Source: Dactylellina haptotyla
Lineage: Eukaryota; Ascomycota; Orbiliomycetes; Orbiliales; Orbiliaceae
Length of the DNA stretch: 64,000 bases
Direction: 5' to 3'
Assembly (NCBI GenBank): GCA_031310005.1
Contig: CM062388.1
Span: 620,001 to 684,000 of the forward strand
The notes under the pieces were generated by a model. The model had not been told where the DNA came from, made no database searches, and saw only the letters and a list, made by a program, of their open reading frames with translations. Positions 35,062 through 47,100 of the stretch are shown in pieces. Numbering within the stretch: position 1 is the first letter of the stretch; each line of letters starts with the position of its first letter. A program made the position numbers and the translations under genes.

Positions 35062-35140
35062 GTTACAAAATACAAATTTTTTTTGTTAGTACAAAATACA
35101 AAATTTTTTTGTTAGTACAAAATACAAATTTTTTTTGTTA
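35062..35140. repeat. AT-rich minisatellite, 26-bp unit
   Basis: GTTAGTACAAAATACAAA followed by a T run repeats at 35085-35110 and 35111-35136. A shorter copy lacking three bases precedes it (35062-35084) and a partial one follows. Copies are nearly identical, so the array is recent or homogenised. Confidence 0.8.
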
Positions 35141-36024
35141 CAATTTTTAACACATTTTTTACGAACATTCATAATTTTCATTTTATAAACAAACCACCAA
35201 TCATTTATTGTCCACATCTGAATACCTCTAATAGTGCCCACAACACGTGACCTCGTTTTGTCGTGAATTTTTCTTGATGCTGCAGAGAAGACCGAGGCGA
35301 TGCCCCCATGGATTTGCCCGTTCTTCACACAATCTATTGTCCAATTTCGGACGATATACAAAGTTAACTAAAACTCAGGTTAACTGAGACTCTAGTATCC
35401 AGCAAGATCTCTGCAAATATGTGTGGATATAACCAAATCCCTTCATTTTAGATCCCTACTACACGGAGCACACATGCATCTAGAATACGAATGATATCAA
35501 GAAAAATCTTCTCTCTCTAAGCCATATTATATCACACAAAAATAAGGAAAGAAAAATGAGCTTTCTAACCATCCAAACAAGATACACCCTCCCCCAGGCA
35601 AGAGATATACAGGAGAGCATGAAGGGATGGGGATATGATATGATACGATAGGATATATAATGTAGACGACAAAAAGAAAAAGGCATACCAAGAGGGTAAC
35701 TTCATAAGTTAGTTCACAAAGTAAAAAAGAAAGAAAGAAAAACACAACATAACGCCATCACACAGGAAAAAAAGAGGTCCCAAGTTCATTGAAACGACCA
35801 AAAAAGAAAAAAAAGGAAAAAGTATAGAGATACCATCCCAATAAAATCAATCGTGTCCCATAGTATCACACATGGTTGTCGTTCCGGTACCAAAGCAAAT
35901 GAAAAACAAAAAAAAGGAAAGCATCCCCAATCGTAACCATATATCGTTACAATCGTCTTTTTAGGATAAAAACCAGAACCAAAACGAACAAAAAGACGTT
36001 ATCGAGTGCATCTGACAAGCAGGA

Positions 36025-39000
36025 TTATAGCTTAACCCCGCTTCTCTCCATCTCTTCCAAAGGTCGAACGGGCCTTGGGCCCTTCGATAAAACCATACCG
36101 CCCTTCCACGCGCTAACGTCCGTAATATACGTATTCTTATCGTCCTTCTTGACCTCCGAGCCATCTTCGACCTTGTCCTTCTTTGCGACGCTCTTCAAAT
36201 GAACGCTCAATTTCATCCTCGTCGGACTTCCAGGCTTGACGTAAGTCTTGTAAAACTCCATCATATCAGCCCGCGTCAGGTCCTTGACAATCTTGGCGTC
36301 CTCGTCAACTTGTCGGAAATCATAGGCTTCGGAAGCCACGTGCCACCAGAGTCGGTTAGATTCCTGGTTGAGATTCTTCAAACTCTCCTGTAGTCGGTTG
36401 AGAACGCTCTGCTTGTGCTTGTCGAAGGCTTCTTCGTCCATTTCCCAGTCGAGGTTGAGGAAGGCTTCGATACGCTCCTCGAGGTATGCGCAGGATCGCT
36501 CGGATTGTACGAGAACGCGGTATCCCATCGTTGTCGCTTGCATCAGGCTACCCGAGAAGACAACGTAGCCGAGTTGTTCTTTCGTGCGGAGGGTATCAAA
36601 TGCACGTCTATTCCTGTTGTTAGTAAACGTTTTCTACGGTGCATGAGGTAAGGCGGTACATACTCTTGGGACATCTGCGCCCATAATAGGAGTCTTGCTT
36701 TCATATGACGGTCTTCGATGGTGCCAAGGTGCAGCATGTACTCAACGGCATTGTTCACATTGTTCGGATCCCGCAGGTCTCGTTCGTAGACCAATTCGGC
36801 TCCTGGTTGCAACAACACGCATCGTCTTGTAAACCATTGACTCATGGGTAACGGCTGTGGCTTGAGAATTCTCGTGATGAGATCGGTCATTTTAAGAGCA
36901 TCCTATTCATCAAATTAGCTTATCTCTCTCCCACATCATCCTCTCAGTATCGAAAATGCTTACCTCTTTATAAAGATTTCCATGGATCAAACCCTCAACA
37001 CTCAATGCCTTAACGCCCTTCCACCAAACAAGCACTTCCTCAACACCACTCAAAGCCTCCAGCTCAGCCAAGACTTCTTCATTCAGCCACTTCTTCTCAG
37101 CCAATAGATGTCTGGTAAACTCGGGGACCATCTGGTATGGTGTTCCTAATTCCCAATTCCTGTACGCGCGCACAAGTCTCTCTTTGATAACTTCGAACCG
37201 TCCTTCCTTAGGCTTCAAGTCTTTCATCGCTTCCAATACCTTGGTAAGCAAAACGATCATCTTGTCGTTGTACCCTCCGATCTCGAGGTCGAAACCGAGC
37301 ATGTTAGGCGAGAGACTGTACTCGAGCCCCGCGAGCTCAGCATCATAGTAGTACTCGTGTAATGAATCTTTGACCAATTCGCAGAAAAACCGCGCTTGCG
37401 CGTAATCGCGAGGGGTCGAGTAGGTGCGCGGTGTGCGAAGCGTGAAGTAGATGTTGGCCTTGGGCGCCCAGAAGGTATCGTCCTTCTTGAACCAGATGCG
37501 GGATTCCGGAGTGTTTCGTAGGAGCTGGGGTACCTTCAGAGGGTTCTCGACTTCCTTGCGGGTGACATCAAAGTTGGTAGGGATGAACGGATTGGGATGC
37601 GGGAGGTGTAAGCTGTTCTGCGAGCCACCGGGAACGCTGAAAGCTGGAGGGGCGGCGCCGTTGTAAGCCTTGTTGGCGGTGTCCAGGACGTTCTGCGGGA
37701 TATCCTGAAGTGTGTACTCGACACCGTACCAACGCTCCTTGCTCTCCCAGCTTGTACCCTCTGGAAGGTCAGGTGTTGTGATGGCGAGCCTGAAGTTGTC
37801 TGGTCTCAGATAGGACAATCCGCGCTTGATCAGGTCGGCGTCAAACTTTCTGATCTTGTGCTCGGAGAGGAGGTACTCTCGCGGCATCATATTCTGCATA
37901 GTGCTGGCCATCTCGCTGACAAAGTTGGCGGCATTTGTGCTCTTCTGCTTGTACCTGAATTCGACCTCTGCCATCGCCTGAAGTTCCTTGACGACCCATT
38001 CCTGAGGTGGGGTGGTGTTGAGGATATGGATGTAGCTGAACAGCAGGGCTGTAATCTCTGGGATCTTCTGGAGGCCGTTGACGGTGAGACGGATATTAAC
38101 CACATACATCCCCGTGTCATTGCAGATTCTCATATGACCCGCAGACAGCGAGGTGGCGATGCCGGCCTCCTTCAAGACAGAGAGAATGGAACCAGGGCCT
38201 TCGTGGCCGATGAGATGGCCTATGTATCGCGACGGCTGGGCCTCGTAGTAGGGATTCTCATCGAGGTAGGGGAACGTGTACGTCACTGCGCGGGTTTCCA
38301 TCACGGGTTTCATGTAGTATTGAGTCTAAAGAAGCGATTCGATTAGTTGTGGCTTAGATGCGGCTAGAATAGGAAAAGATGTTTTACCCCGAGCTCGATA
38401 TCAGTCAGCGGCGCGCCTTTGAATGTGGGCGTTGGCAGATCCTTGTTTTTGATGTCTGAGAAGAGCTCGACAACCCACTTCTCCATCTCGTCCAGTGATT
38501 CTACAAGATTTGCCACCATGTTAGCAAAGGCGTACGTCATCTACACGATTTGGAGAGAAATTTGCCTTACCCCTTCCGAGAATGCACAGCTTCATCAGAT
38601 TGCCTGAATAGTACCTCTCGTGAAACTTGATGAATCGGTCTCGGACGTCCACGCCCTTGCCTCTCGGCCCGTCCCTCAGAGTCTCCAAGTTTCCTGTGGT
38701 GAACTTGCTGTAAGGATGGTTTGAGTTACTGAGATACTTGCCCAGCTGATAGCTGCGGTAGTTATCCTGCTGCAGGTTCTTCTTGTGCTCTGAGTCGACG
38801 GCATTCAGCTCGCGGTCGAGACCGTTAGGATCAAAGAGCGGCGCGATAAAGAACTGGGAGAAACGATCTAGGGCGTCGTAGATGTATTTGTGGGAAACTT
38901 CAAAGTAGTAGTTTGTGGAGAGGGCAGAGGTGTAGGCATTTGAAGATCCTGCGTGATTAGCCAGGAAGGACATGTAGTCGTTCTCTCCAGGGTACTGTTG

Positions 39001-39332
39001 ACAATATTTTCAATTAGCAAGAACTCCCCGCAAGCCTCAAACAGGGTAGCAAATATCATAATAGTGGAACGCACCTTCTTGGTTCCCATGAATAGAACGT
39101 GCTCTACAGCGTGTGCCTGTCCGGGAAGCTCCTCGTCGTCGCACATGCTTCCGACTCTGACGTCAAGAGCGGCTGAAGACTTGTCCGTGGTGTCATCGTG
39201 CACCAGCAGAACTTCGACCTTATTAGGAAGTTGGATGACACGGTAAGCGCGGTTGTCGAGCAACGGCTTCTCGAGATTGTCGGTTATGAGATGAGGCTCC
39301 ATTGATTTCTTGGAGACGACAGGTTCAGCCAT
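36025..39332 (-). CDS. STE23: M16 metallopeptidase, Ste23/insulin-degrading enzyme homologue
   Basis: Six exons: 39332-39075, 38994-38571, 38500-38388, 38325-36964, 36902-36664 and 36607-36025, giving 992 residues from the ATG of MAEPVV. The zinc site is the inverted HxxEH motif HAVEH at 74-78, with Glu155 of ELNAVDSEH as third ligand, matching human IDE His108/Glu111/His112/Glu189. FMGTKK|YPGENDY across intron 1 and YYSGNLMKL are family-typical. The C-terminal half contains the IDE signature RAFDTLRTKEQLGYVVFSG around intron 5. The enzyme cleaves short peptides; in yeast Ste23 contributes to N-terminal processing of a-factor pheromone. All catalytic residues are present. The same frame stays open for 345 codons upstream of the chosen ATG, so a longer, possibly mitochondrially targeted form cannot be excluded. 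Confidence 0.9.
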
Positions 39333-41158
39333 GGCGAGGGTGGCGGGTTCCGGTGGGGAGGCGGTGGATGCCGAAGCGAGATCGGTAGTGTTGGAGGAGA
39401 AAGTGCGGAATTGGTTCAGTACGTCGATGGTGGAGTGGGAGTAGGGAAGGGGAGAGACGGTGGAGGAGAGATTCGCGGCAGAGGAGTGGGAGAAGGAGAG
39501 GATGATGAAGCAGCAGCGAGAAAAGAACCCGAGGTTAGAATTATGCCGGCTGGTGGCCAAGAAGCGACGACGGTGGTGATGATGCTGACGACGATTGGCG
39601 GGCGAGGATGATCTTGATCTCGAAAGCAGGCTCTCTGGCGAGGACGCGGGGAAGGATGAAGGTGGTGAGGTTGGAACCCGTGAAGTAAGGAAGGGAGGTG
39701 TAGATGGAGGAGGAGGAAAGTGCGGACGATGAAGACGAGCGGTGGTAGAAGTAGTAGCAGAAAGAAGTGGAGGAGGAAGAGAGAGCGGAGGTGTTGTTGT
39801 TGGTGTTGTTGGATGTGCAGCTGGGCGTTGTGCCGCTGCAGCTGCTGCTGTCCTCACCGCTGGAACCGACGACGCTGCTGGCCGGTATGCGGGTGCCAGG
39901 GAAGAACACGCTCGCCCCAAAATAGGCTGCTGGGACGCACACTGGCGATGTCTGCTCGCCGCTGGCTGGGACGACGATGTCCAATGGCAATTGCGAGGCC
40001 CGGCTCCTCGGTGTCGAGCGGGGAAGCTAGACGAGGAGGAGGAGGAGTAGGAGGATCTAGAACCGGCGCTGAGAGCTCGCAGCAGCCGGTCGAACGACGG
40101 CATGCACCAGCAGCAGCAGGAACGGAAATGCGAGTAAAAGTACGATATCAGAAAAGTGAGGATGATGACGACGTAGACACAGCGGGACCCTGAAAATAGA
40201 GTCGACAGATCACCAGCAAAGGACAGCAACCACGACGACGGCAAGGTGTGAGTGGTGGTAGTGGTGGTAATGTGCGGGAAACCTCGGTCTTCCTGATCGA
40301 GAGGCGAGCAGGTTGGCCACTGAGATAGCCTCGCTTCCATGGCTGCTTTTGTTTCAACCGGCCCCACGCCGCCCCCGGCTCTCGTCGTCTTGCTGACCCA
40401 GCTTTCCTTTGCTGGCAGGGAGTCTGATTACAGCGCCGCGCACCCAAACTTGCTTCTTCGGCTGGATTGGATTGGATAAGCAAAGCAAGCAAGAAAGCAC
40501 TGTTCAACTGTGTGCTTTTTCTGTCCCTCGTTAACGCACAATTTGCGATCGCGATTCGATTCGAACGCACAAAGAAAAAAAAAAGAGACCTGGCTACTGG
40601 TCGCCTGACAGCTCTGCGGCACCTGATTGGGGACGCTTGCTGACGGTGGAGCTCTAAACCACCCAGCCTGCTGGTGAACCACCACACCCTCACCTGGAAA
40701 ATGGCGGGTTCCGATTCGACCTGAAATGTCGGTTCTATCTGTGCCTTCCTGTGGCCTCCTTGGGCGCTGACGAGCAAAATGCGCAATCCAATCCGCAAAA
40801 ACCCAAAAAACCCAATCTCAGGCTGGCTGGCGCCGGTTTGTATTTCGAGTGGTCGGTAACCTCCCCAGCCCCTGCCAGATCAGATCGCACCAGCCAAAAA
40901 GAAATCTGGTCGAAGCGCACGCTACCTGCAAGCTCGCTGCAAGTTCCGTTCGTCTGCCCTTTACGTTGCAGCTCGTCGTTCGTTGTGAGGGTGGTAAATT
41001 TGTTGTTGTTATTCGACTCGTAGACACACCCCTTCTTGCCGTCGCACACAGGATTGCTCTATTACTCGTGAGCAATCTTTTCGCAGTATCCGCAGTCGCC
41101 TTGTATTTATGTTCTGTCAATGCGGTGTAATATTGTGATCGTGAAAGCGTCGTCTCAG

Positions 41159-41215
41159 TCGTTCGTTCGTTCGTTCGTTCGTTCGTTCGTTCGTTCGTTC
41201 GTTCGTTCGTTCGTT
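41159..41215. repeat. GTTC tetranucleotide microsatellite
   Basis: Thirteen perfect GTTC units run from 41161 to 41212, with partial units at both ends. It lies about 1.8 kb upstream of the Ste23 start codon. The overlapping reading frame with repeated SFVR is a by-product of the repeat. Confidence 0.95.
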
Positions 41216-41863
41216 GCTGCTTGCTCTGTTGTGGATTTCGTTCAATATAACCACGGTCTCCGTCGTCGTGTCGGTGTCGGTATCACAGCACAAGAACCAC
41301 GTCCCATTTCCGTGCCAGCAGTAACAGCCTCGTCTATCGCACAGTCGCACATAAAACAGATCGAACAAAATAAACCAATATCAGACGAGTCGCACAGAAA
41401 TTCCCGTCTGCTGTCGTGTCGTATTCCCGTTCGTGAGGTCGGAGGGTAATCGTAGCAGTAGTAGTAGAACCCAGTCGTAGACAGGTGTCGGATTTCGATT
41501 GTATTTTATCGTTGCGCAAATCGTAGGAGTCTAAGAGACAAAAACAAGACCCGGTACGTCAGCGTCGAGACAATCGAGAGATGGGCAGAGGTGGAAACAG
41601 AAGGTGCTACAGATAGCGCAGGTATAGCAGAGCGAGCATATAATATAGCTAGCCCTTCTGCACTACCAAAAAAAGCTATCGACACTAGTAGAACACTTCA
41701 CACACACCCTCCTCTACCTCCTCCTCGCGCGGGCAGGAGGCTTAAATATATAAACTAATTTTAAATAACAACGAAAACAGACATCCAGCTCCTCTTCCCA
41801 CCGACATTGGAAGGTCAAGGGTCAAGCTGGGTAGCCTGAACATGCCCACCCCCATCCATCGAA

Positions 41864-41895
41864 GGGGAAGGGAAGGGAAGGGGGGGCGGATGGGG
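41864..41895 (+). other. G-rich tract, potential G-quadruplex
   Basis: Runs of 4, 3, 3, 7 and 4 G are separated by one to five bases (GGGGAAGGGAAGGGAAGG and on), meeting the usual G3+N1-7 pattern. It is on the plus strand in non-coding sequence. Formation in vivo is inference. Confidence 0.6.
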
Positions 41896-44171
41896 TATCG
41901 AGGAAGGCACGTTCTTTCTTTCTTTGTGAAGAGTACCTCCTCGATCGTCAATGCATTCCCGCGCAGCATACTATTTTACAATAGCACAAGAAATGCAACT
42001 TGTACCTGTCACGGAAGAAGTCGCAGCTGTTCTGTTGTGGATTTAAAATTACACACATGCTAAATAAACGGGGAACATGCATGGCATGCTTCTTTACAAT
42101 CAATCAATCGTCAAACCCCCTCCATCCAGGCTATTTTGTTTCTATGTGGGCGGGTGGTCGCAGGTTTCTGTGCTGCCTTGTCCGAAATGCTGCTGCGCTG
42201 CTTGCTGCACAGATAAGGGGAACGAGCAGCGCGCGCAGCAAAGGGAGCGAGATATTAAATCCCGAGACCTTGTCAGAGTTTCTGTTGTAATCTGTTTCTA
42301 CTTTCCCTTTAGTGCGACACTAACAAAAAAGTAAAATAAGATAAAATAAAACAACAAATTCGCAAGCTGATCTTTTGATCAGAAAGAAAATACCCACAAT
42401 ACGAACCAAAATACCCACTTCTGAACAAGCATCTTGCCCTTTCCTCGCAGCGAATCGACCAGGAAGTATATTCCGACGGTTCCCTGCTCGCACCTATTCT
42501 CCTCGATACGATTCGATCGCACATGTTGGATTCCTGTTGGCATCTTCCCGGTTCAACAAAGACCACCACCCCAAAAAATATTAATCTCGTGAGAAAGAAA
42601 AGAAAAAAAAGTAATGTGGAATGGGAAAAGAAAGAAACACAGCAAAGCAAGGGTGCGAATTCCCGCCTCAATTCAAATTTCGCCATATTGTAAACAAAAA
42701 CACAGGAATGAAACTGATGTAATCGATCGCTGCCCCCAAAAATGCGCGGCGCGCCCCTCGTTGTGGCCTGAATCGCACCGTCAAATCGTAAATACCCTCA
42801 CGAAAGCCACCTTCTTTTCTCTTCAGAAGCTTCCCTCGACGTCTACAGTAGGTATACCCGGAAACCGGTCTCTCTCCACCGCCGCCGCCGTTTCCTGTAA
42901 ATCCAAAAGCAGATCGGACCCTTCTTCCTCCCAGCCCTGTAAATTAATAGTGTAATAGTAATAATAATACAATCGGCACTACACATGCGATCAGCCAGCC
43001 AGTCGTGTTTTTGTTTTTCGCCCAAACAAAAAAAACAACTCCACACACACAACCAAAACACACCACCAAAAAAAACGCCAAATCAGCTTGCGAGGTGTGC
43101 GTGTTTCGCTACCGAACTTTATTGTGACCATCATGCACGACACTAAGCTGAATGCTTATCTAGCGTTTGCCAGTTTGTGTCCGGCGTTGTTCCTAGCCAA
43201 TGGATCCCTCGCTCTTTGCTCTCTGGGGGAGGGAAGATCTAGCCGGGGTTTTAAAATTTTATTGATATTGTTATTATTAGAGTGTCCTGCTCTGTGCTCC
43301 CTATTTGCCTTTTTGAGAACGAGGAGATTTCCGGAGAAGGTGATTGTGAGAATTTGAAATTATAAATGTTAGAGAACGTCATAGCGATTGTTGGGTGGAA
43401 AGGTGCGTGTTCAGAAAGATGAGTAAATGGCCTACTGGTTCACAATTAGCTTGGAAGCATAGCTCTTCAAGGTGAAGATACGCGTCCGCAAAATTGTACA
43501 AGGGAGGTCTAGATTCAATCGAATCTAGTTTTTAGCTCGCAGCTCGATCGTTCTAGAATTCTAGCTATAAGTCTACCGATGAACTTATTGTTCACAATAA
43601 TATTACTTAGCCTATTTCTCATAATTCATTCCTCTAGATCTTGGCCCACTTTACATTGTAAATCCTTTATTGCTCCCTGCTATGGTTTTTGATGTGCACC
43701 AGCTAGAGATGCCTATTGGGACCACATAGACCTTATAGCTATTTATATATAGGCAGTCTTTGATAATCTATCAAACATGACCTGTCAACGCGATTCAAGA
43801 CATCTTCCTCCAGTCTTACTCACCTATCTATTCACTTTAACTCCGAGCTCGCGAACACCAGCGACAATATGCAAATGCGTTGTCGACCCTTGCTAACCTT
43901 GAGGACTGCAGCCGTAAGCCCCCGCCGTTTGATTGGATGTCGGCGCTTGATTCCTTCACAGAATTCAGCCCCGCTCCCCTTGTCAGTGCTGTGAAGGCCG
44001 CGCGAGGCCTTGCGCGAGGCTGCGAAAGATGCCTCCTGATAATATGGCTACATGCGGTATTAAAGCTTTAAAAGTGAAAGGCTAGTCCAAGAGGATTCGC
44101 GAGTTTCACTTTAATCCAACCTCTATCCCTTAACGTCCGGGGGAAACTCAACGGGAGCGAAAATAGCAATA

Positions 44172-47100
44172 ATGGAGGGCCTGGGTGTTGCGGCATCAAT
44201 AGTTGGCCTGTTGGCGGCAGGCGCCAAGCTTGGACCATGGCTTTTCGAGGTAGCCAGCGGTATCGCGGACGCCCCGGACTCTGTCAAATCGGTTTTGGCG
44301 GAACTCAACGAAATGGATATCATTCTTAAGGAAACGCAGATATATATCCTTCAAGAAGAGCCGGATGCGAGAATGACGAATCGCCGCTCACTTATCTTGC
44401 TGGAACAAATCTCAGTCACACTCACCGGGTTTGTCGTTACCTATTCGGATCTGGAGTCGCATCTCGATTTTGTTAAAGATCCGGAGGAAATGAGCCTGTT
44501 TGATCGGAGTAAATGGGTTATAAAAGAGAAGGAGATCCTTGATGTGGTGAGGCGATTGCAGAATCACAAGTCCTCCCTGGCTACAATGCTGAATATTCTG
44601 CATTGGTGAGTTTCAAAATTTCAAGCTTCGAGACGGTTACCAATAGGCTTATCAATGGACGAAATTGCAGCCATTCAATGCAAGAAGCAAAGGAGTCTGT
44701 GCGCAAACTGTCCAATCTCATTGAGCAAAGTCTATCCCAAGACTCGCATCTCAGAACGCAACTCGAGCGCCGGAAGCATCTACAACACCAAAACACACCA
44801 ACCATACCCAATGTCCACAGCATCGTCCCCGACACCATTAGGGAGGATGCTTCGACTATCACCTCATCTAGAAGCCGTGTCTCCCGTCTCTCTGTATCAT
44901 CCTTCCGTTCCTTAGGCGTTAATCTAAGGCGGAGCTTAGCCTTCCCTTTCGAGAAAGAGCTGCACTCTTCGCGGGTGTATAAGAGGGCCGGGTATTCCGT
45001 CGAGTCCAAATCTCAGCTATCTTTAGATCTCATTAGCCGCCAGGGATCGGAACGTGGCATGGCTTTGTCTGCATTCTCAAAGTATAGCTTGGCGGAGATT
45101 TCGAACTTGTCGGTTTTTAGCCTTCCTGTATTTGCTATGGATTTATACAATAGCACGCATTTCGAATTTTCAGCGGAGCCTACTCAACAAGTCCCTTCGA
45201 TCCCTCTCGAATATAGGATTGCTCAGCCAGGTTTAGATCTCCAGACGTCCGCAACTAGAGAATTTCTCCTAGAATATCACGATCTGCCAGAGATTCCACA
45301 AAACATATTCGTCGGGCGAGAGTTTATGTTGTCAAATATGCACTCACAATTGGTACTCCCAGGTATAACTTCGAGAAGCTCTCGTCCGAGAAGCCTTTTC
45401 GAGGCGTTCCGAGGCTCTGATGGGGTCCCTTTTTTTGTATTATGGGGAGGACCCGGGACGGGAAAAACTAGGGTCGCCATGGAGTTTGTCCGTCGATATC
45501 GTTCAGCTCCGTTACCTGATTTAAGAACTACTACTTCAAAACACCGGAACCAACTACAGCGCATGTCATATGCAACCCTGACTGGCCGCGAATCTCTAGC
45601 AGAAGTTATTAAATCTGATCGCTTCAATTATGTTTTATGGGCTGATGCGTCCACGAAAGATACCCTCGCGACCTCTTTTATTGCCTTCGCTAGACAAATG
45701 AAAATACCGAAGATCGCAGACGCGACAACTTTTTATACCAAATTTCAAAAGAATTTTATCGAACATATTCAAAAGCTCGGTAAGTTCTCCATAGATTGGC
45801 TAAATACTTGAAGAGTTCGAAGCTTACTTTTCGCTTGATGTGCTCTTTCTTTGTAGAACTTCCTTGGTTACTTGTCCTTGACAACTTAAATGATAAAAAT
45901 ATAGACTTTCTGCTGGCATTCAACGATTATCGCCGCCCAAGCCGGTTCCCCGGAGCCATTCTAGTTACAACTCGCGATCCATCTATATCGAATAACATCC
46001 AGTGGCTAGTTCACTCGCCTGGAAGAAGGAGTCTTGTACCCTCAATGGCAGGTGAAGCAGAGCTTCGCGGACTAACTGATGGATCAGCCACGACACTACT
46101 CAGATCGCACCTTCCGACAGACAGCGTTTATCTGTCACCAGTTTCGAACATTTTGAACATTTTCAAAATGATAGGGACAACTCCACTCGCTATTATTGCG
46201 CTAGCCGCGGTCCTTGTTGAGCATGATATAGCATTGCAAGAATCAGTATCGAGTCCAGCCAACAATCGCTATCTACTCCAGCTATTATATGAAACCGCAG
46301 CTTCCAAATGCTATCCGGAAACATCACCGGGTTGGACTTGGATGAGCACATCGGTTCCAAGGCATTTCGCAACTCTTACTAACGTTTTCGATGAGGAATT
46401 GGGCGGATTAGAATTTAGCCAGGGGAAAGAAAAGCGCAGACGCAAAATCGAGCTCTTAGGTCTTATGGTCGTTTTTAAGAACCGGCAGACAGTAAGAATA
46501 TTGCATCTCCAGACTTTAGGGAACCTGCTTCTTCCATACAGAAAACTCCTCCCAAGCGCTCCTAATCTATTAGACTATAATACGCTCGAACGAGTGATAG
46601 GACGGCTACATACGACCATCGACCACGACCACAACATCGATCCCCTTTTCCACGGCTATATAGCCATGAAATATATGACTCAAGAAACCAGGCAAATGAC
46701 TTTCGATCTAGCTGCTACTATTTTAGTGGAGGCTTTCCCCACAAAAGATCATAATCAATATCGACCTATCGATTCAAGACCGCAAGCTGTGGAAATTACA
46801 CAGCTCGGCCCCTCGGGATATATATTACAAGTTGTAAACTTGACACAGTTTTTAACCAATTATATATTATTGAACGAACCAGAACTTTCTGAAGGAACTG
46901 GTTTCTCTGTCAAGTTTCTTACTGTCATTAGAAAGGTCATGTGGTACGTATACTGACCCGTCTGTTATTTTAGCACTAGCAGAATGTTCTTCCTTTTTTT
47001 TCCAAATGTTGGAACTCGTTGAATGATGGAAAGACAAACAAAATTGGATTCTAACCTGATGAAACTAGCCCCATCATTGATAACAACGAACCGGTGCCGA

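Larger units (their letters stand above)
33681..36024. other. Repeat-rich, AT-rich intergenic region
   Basis: The left part is the promoter side of small membrane protein B. From about 34148 to 34771 it contains clustered direct and inverted repeats, and at 35062-35140 a minisatellite; both are listed separately. The right part, from about 35360, is the 3' side of the Ste23 gene and is A-rich. No gene is seen. Confidence 0.6.
39333..44171. other. Long non-coding upstream region between Ste23 and the STAND gene
   Basis: The first kilobase is GC-rich and pyrimidine-rich on the Ste23 strand and lies in an open frame with Ste23; it is best read as its leader. Further right are a GTTC microsatellite (41159-41215) and a G-rich tract (41864-41895). 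A frame at 43088-43357 (plus) has hydrophobic, unconvincing content. No other gene is seen. The last few hundred bases should contain the promoter of the STAND gene. Confidence 0.5.

Noticed and set aside
39411-40193. Several plus- and minus-strand Ser/Cys/Ala-rich frames upstream of Ste23
   Set aside because: Low-complexity triplet repeats open many frames at once; none has a recognisable domain, and only the frame continuous with Ste23 is worth considering.
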